Source of the DNA: Alloascoidea africana
Lineage: Eukaryota; Ascomycota; Alloascoideomycetes; Alloascoideales; Alloascoideaceae
NCBI GenBank assembly: GCA_030581615.1
Contig: JAKTTT010000031.1
Location: 1 to 64,000 of the forward strand
DNA: 64,000 bases
Reading direction: 5' to 3'
The position numbers were made by a program, and so were the translations under genes. The notes under the pieces are model-generated. The model had not been told where the DNA came from. It worked only from the letters and a program-made list of their open reading frames with translations, and did no database searches. Positions 53,379 to 63,661 of the stretch are shown in pieces; the stretch's first letter is position 1, and each line of letters starts with the position of its first letter.

Positions 53379-55544
53379 CTAGGAAATGTTGATACAGGTG
53401 TTGAACCTGATAGCCTGTCTCAAAGCGAGTCTCGCATCGGTTGGGACTTGCAAAGCCAGATCTTCTTCCACATCGGTCTCATCCTCCGAGTAATATCTCG
53501 CTTCTTCCCTCGGTCTTGAACTCACATGTATGTTTGAATTGGCGACTGAGATAGCCTGAGATTTTGGATCCGCACCAGATACTCTCCTCCGCTTTGTGTG
53601 CAAATGTCGTGTCTCTATGCCATAGGTCGAGTCGCTATTCAACTGGTTCTGAAGTCTCAGCGCGGAACTCTGGACCCTTAGAGGAGAGATGAATCCACCA
53701 CCGGCCATTGCTTTACTAGGCGAAGGAGAGCCAGAGCCAGATCCAGATCCAGAGCCAGAGCCAGAGGCCTGTAGCAAAAGAGCATCAATAGAAGTTGGGG
53801 TTGTTGTTGCTGCTGCTGTGGAGGAAGAGGCCATTACCGCTCTCGCAGTGGCTACACTTTCGTCCCAATAATCGCCGCTGATACGGCCTGTCAAATCCCC
53901 AAAAACAGTAATGTCAACGTCCGAATTTGCAGTTGAAAGAAGAGGATCAGTGAGCTTGCTTGCGTTCCCGCGGGAAGGGCTGCTGAAGCACCTGACGCCG
54001 TTCTTCATTGTGATCTGGCTCAGAATATCGGAGGGTTTGGGGGGAGATGAGAGAACATTAGCAGCGAACGGATTCGATCTATGGGTGTTGTTGTACGAGC
54101 TGACGGGAGAGGAGGACTGGGCGTGGAAGACACGAGTCGGGAGTTCACCTTTTTGAGCCATCTGGCGCTGTTTCTGGTTCTTTGCCCTGTTCAATTCCGA
54201 GACAAGGTTTGTTGGCGTGTATCTGGAGGTTGAGTTTGACCTTTTCAAGTCCTCCACGAGGCTGGTGTTTGAGGCCGAGCTGAAGGGAGAGCGGAAGCCG
54301 CGGCCGGACTTTGATCTCGATCTTGTTGGCGAGAGCTGGTTTCTCTTGACGGGAGTTGTGAAATCTGGAGGAGGCTGGTTTTCCTCGTCCGAGCAGCTAG
54401 CAGGCACTTTTCTATTCACATTGGGTTCTTCCTTTTGCTCCACGCACGCTCTTCCATCGGGGCCCACGGAGAGTGAAACTTTCCGTCTCAGGTCGGCTGA
54501 CTGGGGAGTGGCATCGAGTTCCAAGCCGGAAGAGATTCTGGTGTGAGGACGGCGGTGACATTGAGAGGTAGGAGGAGGAGGAGGAGGAGGAGGCATCTGT
54601 TCAGCAGCCATTTCCTTGAGCCTGGAATTGAGGGACATGGGCTTGACAGAGAGCTTGACCAGGCGGTGGGACTCTGGCGGCGAGAGTTGCAGGTCTCTGG
54701 AATTGCTGCTCTGGGGCGAGACGTAGTAGCCATTGTAAAGCGGCGACGAGTGGATGATCGTGGAGAAGGTTTTCGGGGTCAGGGGAGAGGTGAGGAACTT
54801 GGACGGCGAGGACGAGTGCAGCAGGTCCACGGGGTTGACGTGCGAGGACGAGCTCGAGTCCGAGAGCCGCGGCGGCGGCGACGATGGAGGCAGCGGGCAC
54901 GGACACTGGCCATCATCATCATCATCATCATCGTCGTCGTCGTCGTCTCTGGCCGCGGACTCCCGGTGACGGCGAGGCAGGCAGGACGAGGACGAGGGAG
55001 ACGAGAGCAGGCCGAGGGCGCTGCTGAACGGGCTGGACGGCGGCAGACACGCCGCGGAGCCCAATGGCGGGCTGGAGCTGAGGTCGAGATACGGCGAGGG
55101 CGACGAGGGCAGCGGCCGCGGCTGCTGGCGGCGGCCAGGACGGTGCTTCGAGGACGAGGTCTTCATGGACGAGGTCTTCGAGGACGAGGGCAGCGCTGTC
55201 CTGGAGCTTCGGGAGCTCCTGGAGGCCGGCGTGGGCGATGGCGGCGGCGACGACGACTGTGACTGCGACCGCAATTGCGACTGCGACAGCGGCGACTCGC
55301 GGACTCGCTTGACGGGGGTCTTCACGAGGCCGTCGGGCGACACCGTGCAATGGGCCCAGCCTCGGACCTTGGGCGATGGATGAATTCGCGGCGAGCTGAA
55401 GTCTCTGGAGGGCAGCGAGGGAGGAGCCATAGGACTCGGACGGGAGCCTGTGCGGGAGCCGGTGCGGGAGCCCAGCGACGGCGATGAGGACGAGGACAAG
55501 GCGGCAGTGGCGGCAGCAGCAGGAGCAGGGGCAGAAGACTTCAT
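53379..55544 (-). CDS. Large low-complexity protein with CDK-type sites, unknown function
   Basis: A 721-residue ORF without introns; I do not recognise a family. The N-terminal third is very rich in Ser, Pro, Arg and Ala, with an Asp run (about a dozen) and an octa-Pro run; near the C-terminus is a Gly-Ser repeat (53735-53765). Scattered motifs suggest a regulated nuclear protein: many SP/TP sites, two TPVKR (full CDK consensus), SPTRSRSK, and a basic TKRRR near the C-terminus. A more conserved-looking core reads TPKTFSTIIHSSPLYNGYY and VKLSVKPMSLNSRLKEMA. It could be a cell-cycle transcriptional regulator, but that is a guess. The 5' half is much richer in G+C than the 3' half. The ATG at 55544 is the first in frame. 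Confidence 0.65.
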   Translation of the reverse strand: MKSSAPAPAAAATAALSSSSSPSLGSRTGSRTGSRPSPMAPPSLPSRDFSSPRIHPSPKVRGWAHCTVSPDGLVKTPVKRVRESPLSQSQLRSQSQSSSPPPSPTPASRSSRSSRTALPSSSKTSSMKTSSSKHRPGRRQQPRPLPSSPSPYLDLSSSPPLGSAACLPPSSPFSSALGLLSSPSSSSCLPRRHRESAARDDDDDDDDDDDDGQCPCPLPPSSPPPRLSDSSSSSHVNPVDLLHSSSPSKFLTSPLTPKTFSTIIHSSPLYNGYYVSPQSSNSRDLQLSPPESHRLVKLSVKPMSLNSRLKEMAAEQMPPPPPPPPTSQCHRRPHTRISSGLELDATPQSADLRRKVSLSVGPDGRACVEQKEEPNVNRKVPASCSDEENQPPPDFTTPVKRNQLSPTRSRSKSGRGFRSPFSSASNTSLVEDLKRSNSTSRYTPTNLVSELNRAKNQKQRQMAQKGELPTRVFHAQSSSPVSSYNNTHRSNPFAANVLSSPPKPSDILSQITMKNGVRCFSSPSRGNASKLTDPLLSTANSDVDITVFGDLTGRISGDYWDESVATARAVMASSSTAAATTTPTSIDALLLQASGSGSGSGSGSGSPSPSKAMAGGGFISPLRVQSSALRLQNQLNSDSTYGIETRHLHTKRRRVSGADPKSQAISVANSNIHVSSRPREEARYYSEDETDVEEDLALQVPTDARLALRQAIRFNTCINIS

Positions 55545-57630
55545 GGCTTCTTCCGAATGGCGGCGTCCAGGCTGGAAAACGAGGATGGGAGAGGAGGAAG
55601 AGAAGGATGAGAAGGCAAAAACTTTTGTCTACACACGCTTCCGAAGCCCCCCCATGCCGCCACAACGACAGCCCAGCAGCCCAGAACCGCCAGAAAGGTT
55701 GCCAGAAAGGTTGCCAAAACGGCCGCAGAAGCGTCCTCTTTGCGGCCGCGGACAGCAGAGCCAAACAGAGCCACGCTGGCCTGGCAAGAGCAGCCGGAAA
55801 GGGCCTATTGGCGTCGACTTGGGGAACGCGTGCGACGCGTTTGCTTTTCGCGTCGCGGATTGCCGTTTTGGGTAAGCATTGGGGCCGGGTAACAGCAAGC
55901 AGATAAGGTTCTGCTTCGTATCCTGGATCTTTTTTTTATAGAACAAGTCGATTGATTGATCAAGTGTTTAATCTGTCCAGTGTGTTCAGTGTTTGTTTGG
56001 GCACGGCAATCGCTGTGCAGATGAGTTGTTTCATATCTTTTGGTTCCTTTCTGCCCAGAGAAGCAGAATTGGCGAAACCGAATTGGCGAGACAGATATAA
56101 ATGGATGCACTTTGCTGGAAATGCTGATGTTTACAAAATAAAGTTGCATTTGAAGAGAAGAAGCGTGGCCCTAGTGGGGAAAAAAGCAAAAACATCGAAA
56201 GACGATTTGAAATAAAATGGAATAGAATACTAAAATTGAGACCCATTTTCTTCATCCAAAAGCTACGGGACAGGACCCAGGACCCCGTATCTTATCTTTT
56301 ATCTTACTCTTACTCAATGATGATTCCAACTTTACCACAAACTATAACTGCTATGTAAGACTCCCCTGGTTCGAGTTTTTCCAGCTTTCCCAACTTGGCT
56401 AGTTACTAATGTTGCTGGGAGACAACTAAGTTCCACTAGGCTGGCATCCACTAGGTTGGCATCCACTCACTCTGTATGCATTTTCCAAGTGTGTACGAAT
56501 CCGATACCTAATTGATTTCTTCTCGACCACAGTATAGCTAGAGTTTGTTGCACAATCACAATCGTGACATAGAGATAAATTGGAATGAGAATAATTGATG
56601 CTTTTCTGGCTGGATGTTTCTATTTTGACAGTTTTTGACAAATTGGTTTGGGTTTCTCCTCGGATGTACTTGCTAGTCTCTCTCCACCACTGCTCTAACA
56701 ACTAACTGGCTATGTTGTTGGCTCAGTAACAAATCCACAGTAGTATATTTCTATTCACCTACGAGAGCAATAGCGTCCTTGCTGCGTATTTCCCAAAGGT
56801 ATAACAGCAAAATCTACTCTCATCATCCCCTTGGGCGGCGACTTTTTGTCCACTCTTGTTTGGTCTGATTGGATTAGTTACGGCCCAAATTGAAATTGCT
56901 ACAAACCACTCCAAATGATGTGTCTTTGGTACTGACGCTTTTCTTTCCCTAACCATACAGAAGCGTGTATCGTATACAAGGAGACGAGAAGTGAAATTTC
57001 ATTATTTTTTCTTTTTTCCCGATGCTCTTGTGGGGAAGAGAGACATTCCCATCGCACTCTGTAATTGGCACCTTCTCGCTATCTCCCGTAGCAAATACAG
57101 AGGCCGCCGCCGGGCGCCTATCACGGGCCTCCAGACAACATTATCTTCTGATGATGACGATGGGGATGCGCTCAGACCCTGTTTCTTCGTCTCGTCAGCC
57201 CCAGTCGTGCTGTTTTTGCATACCCGGCCCGCTCCAATTGGCCTGCGCGGACGCTTCTATTAATCACCTCCCTCCAATTTGCAATCCCTTGCAAAACCCA
57301 ACCTCTGGCTGAATTAGACTACCCACTCCGACTCTGGCGCAGGCCCGAATTGGCAGGTGTCGATCAGAAATCCCCTGCGTGTGGCGCCGGCACCAGTACC
57401 GGCTGGTGGACTACTGGCCAGAGAGACTGTAAGAGACTGTAAGAGACTGTATAGGTAGATGTGATTCATATAGTGACCCCTATGCCCCATTTTTTCTTCT
57501 TCCCCCCCACCTCCCTCTCAACTTTCATACTCGTCCCATCTCCTATTTCCTGTTTCCTATTTCCTATTTTCTACATTCGACGCTTTACCCTTGGATATTT
57601 GGAATCACAAGTACTTGTTCCCTTATCACG
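55545..57630. other. 2.1-kb divergent intergenic region
   Basis: It separates the minus-strand gene at 55544 from the plus-strand gene at 57631 and serves as promoter for both. The left 300 bp are GC-rich. Small ORFs on both strands have no domain. Three tandem copies of GTAAGAGACT occur at about 57428-57453. No RNA gene seen. Confidence 0.45.
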
Positions 57631-59376
57631 ATGGATATCCAGGTCCAACTTTTTGTATGTTTGTGTCCATGGTTTGGCCCTGGGCCCGATCCACCATGAT
57701 AGATAGCATCAGATCGACAAAGTTTGGGTTAAAATACTAATAACAATCTTTAGACAACTCGCCTAAGCCTGATATCCATTCCATCCCACGCCTATCCGTT
57801 TTTCATAAACGGTATACTGAACCTGGTGCTGCGGACGTATAAAGAGAGCTACAACTACCAAAAGCTCAAGTCGCACTCGTTTCCCAACAATGGAGAACTG
57901 GACCACGAGGAGAAGAATAACAACGGCTCGCTATTGTCTCCAATAACCTCGAGCAATACCTCGAATGCAGTAAACAGTGGTAGCACGGATTCGTCGTTCG
58001 ATAACAAAAACAAAAACTCAACCTCAAAACCTTGCAGCGTGCGTTCCTCAGATCTCGCACCATCAAGCTGGGAGGTTTGCGATTATATCAATAACGACGA
58101 CGAGATTATCCACGTCTCGGTAACGCCGCTGGAGTGCTCGATCACACTTCCAACATGTTTAATACCGATCGTGTTCCCGGACGGGGTTCTCGACACGATG
58201 GGCAAGCAACTGGGGGTCGAAATTGTACCGAAAGAGTACTTGGCGCTTCAGATCAACGGCGATGGACTGGACGGCGGCAAGCGGGTTCTCGAACTGACTG
58301 CGCCTCTATCCAACGAGGGTATCAGTTTGTTTTTCATTACCACCTACTTTTGCGATTACGTTTTGATTCCGCTGGCAGAGAGACAAAAAGTCGTTCAGGC
58401 TCTGGAGAACCAGGACTTTGCGTACTCGGAGCTGACAAACAGCTACGTGCGCATACGGAAACAACAGCCTGTGGAAAGGGAATATGGCCATGGACTTGGC
58501 CATGGACACCGAAAGTCCCGTAAGCAACGCGGCGTCTCGAATCTGACCAAAGAACTGAACCTGAACAGCGGGCAATTTCAAGCCCAGGACCCAAGGTTGG
58601 AAATTACGGCGGCAGATGAGCCTTCGATATTGGATCCACAGCTGGAATCGGAAACGTTCCAACTGCTCGCCGACTCGGGGGTGCGGCCCGTGGTGGAACA
58701 GGGCACGGAGCTGATTCTGACGGGCGCCAGGTCGCTGTATCTTTCCAACGACCTGAACGAGGACAGTCTGCAACTGGGGCTCGTCAAGCTCCTGCTGTCT
58801 CAGCCCAAGTTCTTTGCGCTGACGATCATGAACGACGAGAACGAGGTCTCGCTGCTGATTGAAAAGAAGTACATTGACATTGGTCCGCGGCTGGACTCGT
58901 CAACATCTTCCCCGTCCTCGTCGTCCTCGTCGTCCTCGTCCGTGTCCACGACCGTGTCCACGACCGCCGAGTGCTCCCGCTATAACTACACGCCGCTGAT
59001 CCGCAAGCACCAGCTCATGGGCTCGCTGACCGACCACATCGTCCCGATCTGGTTCGACCTACGGCGGCTGCCGCTGGACTCGACGGGGATCGTGGCCAGC
59101 GTCGCGAGCCGGCTGGTCGGGCACTCGGAGGGCCGCACGCCCAGCGGCCGCCGCTTCGGCAGCCACCAGGAGCACATGAGCTACCTGTCGACGGCCAAGG
59201 GCGGCGTGGTGATGATCGAGCCCCAGAACGCGGCGGCCGCGCTGGGCGCGCTCGCTCTTGTTTCTGGCAGTTCTGGCAGTTCTGGCAGCTCTGACAGCTC
59301 ACAGCTCACGGCTCACGGCTCACGGCTCAGCCGCACGGTCGCGCTGCCGACGCGCTGCGGACGCGCGCTGACATAA
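57631..59376 (+). CDS. CASTOR-like ACT-domain protein (2 exons)
   Basis: Exon 1 (57631-57654) encodes only MDIQVQLF. A 99-nt intron (GTATGT to CTTTAG, with TACTAAT) is followed by exon 2 (57754-59376), starting TTRLSLISIPSHAYPFFING; total 548 residues. The N-terminal RLSLISIP start, a first ACT-like region (SWEVCDYINNDDEIIHVSVT), and EGISLFFITTYFCDYVLIPL are typical of the CASTOR/ACT_7 family. A second paired region lies at about residues 330-480, and a Ser-rich insert is at about 390-410. Animal CASTOR1 is a cytosolic arginine sensor acting on GATOR2/TORC1; fungal relatives are poorly known. Without exon 1 the frame has no ATG start. The 3' half is GC-rich. Amino-acid binding is inferred from family only. 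Confidence 0.75.
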
Positions 59377-59473
59377 GCTGACATAAGCAGCTGGCCGGGC
59401 GTGTTTCGTACCGCTGCTTTTTCACCACGGTCTCTCGCTCTCTTCCTCCTTCTTTCGTCCCGCCCTGCCCAAC

Positions 59474-61645
59474 ATGCCCCCGACCTTCACGACCCTGCCC
59501 AACTTCCTCACGGACAAGCGCTCGCCCGGCCTCAAGGCCACGCGCAACTTCGACAGCCCGTTCCCGCCCCTGGACCCCAAGGCCCGCACCAGAAACGTCT
59601 ACGAGCGAGCCGGCTTTGAAGTAAACAGAGCCATCAGAGAACGAGAACGAGATCGAGAACGAGAGCGAGAACGAGAGCGAGACCTCCCCAGAGAACGAGA
59701 ACGGCGCCCTCCCAGATCCTCCTCCTCGGCCAAAAGCCCTGTCGTCCGCACGCCGCCGCCGCTGTCCCAGCAGCCGTCGTATAGGTCCACGTCCTCGGCC
59801 TCGTCCGCCGCTTCCTCGCCTACGAGCTCATCAAACCCCCGTCATCCGTCGTCCGTCCAGAAGCTGGTTTACAACCCGACTTACAAGTCCTCCCCTCAAT
59901 CGCCTCAGCTGTCTAACTACATCGAAACCGGGCCCGCGTGCTTCTCGCCCACCGAGAACAATGATGTCTTCCACAATCACAATCCTGAGGCGGATCCCGT
60001 ACTTCCCCCACCACTCCAAGTCCACGCGAGCTACAAAGACAAGCATCTAATGGGCATCCCGGTTGTGTCCAAGGCCCAGATCCAGGTCCTCGCCGGTTCC
60101 CATTCCCAGCAAACAGGCTCTCCTTCTCCTTCTTCTTCTTCTTCCTCCTCCCCAGGCCCGCTGAGGATAGACACCACACTCGCAAACTTCCACCCGTTGA
60201 ATGCCAAGTCTCCTTCCAACTCTTCCGCTGGGTCCCCAACCCCAGCCTCCATGGATGCTCTGCTGCTGGTAAACGAGGACAAACATGAAACCCCAGACTT
60301 ACTCACTCCAGCCTCTCCTTTTTACCACAAGGACACAAACACCCGATCCCATGACGAATTTTCCCCAAACCTGGCTCGAGCAAGCCCTTCCCTCACGCAG
60401 CCTGTGCCCATCAGCAAGACAGCTCCGCAAGCTGATGACACTAGTAATAGCGGTGCTACGCAGAGCGAGTTTAGTCTGACCCCTAACGCGAACCAGGACC
60501 TGAACCAGGACCCGAACCATGAGAAACTCGATATCAAACAGAAACACAACTCTACCGCCAGTTCCATATACTCTAACGAATCATACGCCCCAGATCTGGA
60601 CTCCACCACTGTATACGAAAACGTCCAAGACTTTGCCCACCAGAACCTGAATGACCACAACCGAGACTCTAATGTAGATGGATATCTGTACAAAGAGCAT
60701 GACCGAGACATAACCCCCCATTCCTCAACTTCTTCAAGAGGCAGAGACAGACCGATCCAAAAGGAACCCAAGAAAAGAGATGATAAGGATAACGACTATG
60801 ATGACGACTACAACCGTGAAGACAATATGGACTCGCCCATCACCGATTACGGTGATACTTACAGTGTCCAGAGTATGACGAACGGGACAAATTCTCTTCA
60901 TATCGGCTCCTTGGAAACGCACCGTGAGGATAATATATCCACCACAGACACATTCCAAAATATGCACTCCACCAATAGCTCTCAAGCTCAAGCTCAAGCT
61001 CATGATCATGATCATGATCATGATCACCATCCAATAGCGCCAGAACAGCAACAACCAATTGTGGACCCCAACGCTTGCCGTGGGTGCGGGAAGCCCATAA
61101 AAGGCAAGTCTGTCTGGTCCCGAGATGGTTCTCTCACTGGGAAATGGCATCGCAAATGCTTCTGCTGTAGTTATCCAGATTGTGGCCATCATTTCCCGCC
61201 TCGAGCAGAGTTTTACATCTGGCAAAACTTACCTTATTGTCAGACACATTACCACCTCCTGAACAATTCCCTTTGCACCGTGTGTGGCAAACCAATAGAA
61301 GGCGAATGTCTCGAGAACTCAAAGCAAGAGCGGTTTCATGTCCGTTGTCTCACCTGCTCCAGGTGTCACACCCTCATATCTGGAGACTATTACGTCCTTG
61401 ATGATCTAACACTATGTGAAACCCATGGTTTGGAAGAAATTGAGCTGGAAAAGGCTAGACTCCAGAGACAAGCGAGCGGAAGAACTCCTTTCTACAACAA
61501 CAACAACAACAATGATGATGATATCGATGACCAGTTTAGACAAGCTGGTGGGGCAAAGCGAAGAACTAGACCAAATGAATCATGGGATGCCAATAGAATG
61601 AGCAAAGTCGAAAAACGACAAACAAGACTACTTTTCATGTCTTGA
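59474..61645 (+). CDS. PXL1: Paxillin-like LIM-domain protein
   Basis: A 723-residue protein, disordered for its first 530 residues, with two C-terminal LIM domains: about 533-598 (CRGCGKPIKGKSVWS, WHRKCFCCSYPDCG, YCQTHY) and about 600-650 (CTVCGKPIEGECLE, FHVRCLTCSRCH, LCETH). Cys/His spacing fits two zinc fingers each. The N-terminus (TTLPNFLTDKRSPGLKATRN) and a position of LIMs at the end fit yeast Pxl1, which recruits Rho1/Cdc42 and myosin functions at polarised growth and the division ring. No RhoGAP domain follows, which argues against Rga1. An Arg-Glu repeat (about 55-75) and a His-Asp repeat (about 508-518) are low complexity. It starts only 97 bp after the previous stop. The first ATG is used. 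Confidence 0.75.
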   Translation: MPPTFTTLPNFLTDKRSPGLKATRNFDSPFPPLDPKARTRNVYERAGFEVNRAIRERERDRERERERERDLPRERERRPPRSSSSAKSPVVRTPPPLSQQPSYRSTSSASSAASSPTSSSNPRHPSSVQKLVYNPTYKSSPQSPQLSNYIETGPACFSPTENNDVFHNHNPEADPVLPPPLQVHASYKDKHLMGIPVVSKAQIQVLAGSHSQQTGSPSPSSSSSSSPGPLRIDTTLANFHPLNAKSPSNSSAGSPTPASMDALLLVNEDKHETPDLLTPASPFYHKDTNTRSHDEFSPNLARASPSLTQPVPISKTAPQADDTSNSGATQSEFSLTPNANQDLNQDPNHEKLDIKQKHNSTASSIYSNESYAPDLDSTTVYENVQDFAHQNLNDHNRDSNVDGYLYKEHDRDITPHSSTSSRGRDRPIQKEPKKRDDKDNDYDDDYNREDNMDSPITDYGDTYSVQSMTNGTNSLHIGSLETHREDNISTTDTFQNMHSTNSSQAQAQAHDHDHDHDHHPIAPEQQQPIVDPNACRGCGKPIKGKSVWSRDGSLTGKWHRKCFCCSYPDCGHHFPPRAEFYIWQNLPYCQTHYHLLNNSLCTVCGKPIEGECLENSKQERFHVRCLTCSRCHTLISGDYYVLDDLTLCETHGLEEIELEKARLQRQASGRTPFYNNNNNNDDDIDDQFRQAGGAKRRTRPNESWDANRMSKVEKRQTRLLFMS

Positions 61646-63661
61646 TTTTGTGCAACCTCCTCTTCTCTTTATCCCCACCATCTTTGATATTAATACTCTG
61701 GACATTCCGTATTTATGCCTGTTTTGATTTTTACCAACTTCATTCTACATTCTAGTGTCTAAAATGGTAACCGCCATGGTTTGTTAAAGAACTCATTACA
61801 ATCAAAAAAAAACAAAGAAACCAAACTAAAATTCTCATAATTCATCCGTTTTATAGGCATTGGTATTACCCAGCATGTTTGCTTTTTGAATTTCTAGAAA
61901 ACACGCTTTTTTTATTTTTTGTATTTTTCAAACCTGTAATTTTTTTATTCTTAAAAGCTAGTTTGATTATTACTTTTTTTATTTTTTATTTGTTACTTGT
62001 TTTGTTAGGTGATTTGTGTCTTGTCTGTTTTACTGGCATCACAACCGTTTTTTTTGTGCCTTATGTTGGGTAAATGTGGACCAGACAAGTGTAGTTCTTA
62101 ATGGATAAAAATTATATAAAAGATTTGAAACAAAAATGCAAATGCACACTGGATTCCGCTACTCATGTTCATTCTCGAAATATTTATGGTTTTTGTAAGA
62201 TGGTGTGTTGTTTGTACTGTTCGGGATGAATTGTATGAGAGAAGACACGCGCTCCATGACGTAACTGGATGTAGAAAGCCATGTGTTTTAAACCGCAGGT
62301 TTGAATGAACCAAAGATTTAATACATCCTAAATCATGTTCATGGTGTTTACTACAGATGCAGAAATGGATATCAAAGTAATATCAGTAGTATGTTAGGAT
62401 TCAAGCGTTACTCTTTGCTAACAAGGTAAAAAGGTAAAGGAGTCTTTGGAAATTGAGATAAATTCTTTTCCCTCATACTACTCAACCACCATTGAAGACC
62501 AAAAAAGAAAAAAAAATCAAAATTCTAGGAGTATTGGAGTATTTTCAGGTATATCACAAAATCTTTCCCCGGTGATCTGCTCCTAGGTGTTAGAACAGAG
62601 ACGCCTAGTTTTAAGTGAACCAAAAAAGAAGCTTTCCCTTTTCTCTTAAATTGTAATAATAAACTATGCTGTTTTAGTGAGAAAGACCACCATAAACGTG
62701 TATTTATAGTACGAAAAAAGAGGTCTGAAAAAGGAATGAAAGAAATACTACCCAAAAAGGGAAAAAAGTTCACGATATTCTAAGACATGTGTAAACAGGG
62801 AACAATCTCACACAAATTTGCCGCCATTAATGCTATAGAAGAAGAGTGTGCTATTTTGATAGTGATAAGCCTTACAGAAATGCTACGTTCAAGTGCTCAA
62901 ACATTGATTAATCGACAATCTATTCGATGAAAAAACTGTCTTCCTTTAGAACCCCCCAAATTAACTTTTAAAGAAAAAAGTCAATTGGAAGAATTTCAAT
63001 GTACTAGAAAAATGCATTCTTTCTTTTCTTGACAATTCTGTGTCTTTCGGCACTTGCTTACTTTGTGAAGCATCCGACATAGTGATGAATGTTATCCTGT
63101 TTGCTCCCTTGTCATATATTCTCAAAGGGTTCGACCTCCACGTATTCGCTAAATGGGTGTTCCAGTTAGGGATACAAAAAGTGATGAGCACAGATAAAAC
63201 TTTTACATTGGTTGAGTAATTAGAGAGGTGATAAGTCCACTGTTGATCTATGCCAACTACAGGGTCTTGTGTGTGCACTCATGAGCTAATAGTCACAGTT
63301 ACAATGAAAATTCAGTTTGATCTCCTTTCCAAATTGTGTGGGAAATGATAGAACAAATTGGAAAAATTGCAACACGCTATAATGGGTTGTTGCATGTCAA
63401 ACCTTGACCAGTTTAGTCCAACTCGTGGTTTGCGTCTGGCAAGAGTGAATAGCCATAGTAATTCGTTCTTCACAGATTTCTTTGGACCAAATAATGAACT
63501 CTCTTACCACACCTATTGTGAGCAGCATATGTAGACGGTCATTTCCTAGACTGTGAAACAGGACAAATTGGAGAATGGACTAATAAACTTTCGAGTTTTT
63601 ATTCTATTTCTTGTTGTTTCTAAGCTTAACTTATTAGCTTTGAGAAGTTAAAAAATACCTT
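61646..63661. other. 2-kb intergenic region between convergent genes
   Basis: 3' regions of the LIM gene and the right-edge gene. AT-rich with poly(T) runs near 61910-61990. A minus-strand ORF (about 63079 leftward, MSDASQSKQVPKDTELSRKE) is not recognisable. No RNA gene seen. Confidence 0.45.

Noticed and set aside
54543-55262. 239-codon ORF on the plus strand, Arg/Gly-rich
   Set aside because: Antisense shadow of the GC-rich 5' half of the minus-strand gene at 53379-55544.
55952-56215. 88-codon ORF in the divergent promoter region
   Set aside because: Starts with TTG and shows no recognisable domain.
57826-57828. GTG as start of the CASTOR-like gene
   Set aside because: Homology continues upstream to an intron acceptor at 57753 and an ATG exon at 57631.
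63127-63141. GGTTCGACCTCC, resembling a tRNA B box
   Set aside because: No A box or acceptor stem at the right distance. Similar TTCGA motifs elsewhere (for example 3677) also lack tRNA context; no tRNA gene is supported.
62961-63278. Minus-strand ORF with an internal MSDASQSKQVPKDTELSRKE
   Set aside because: The segment is short and unrecognisable; a GTAAGC inside it leads to no sensible second exon.
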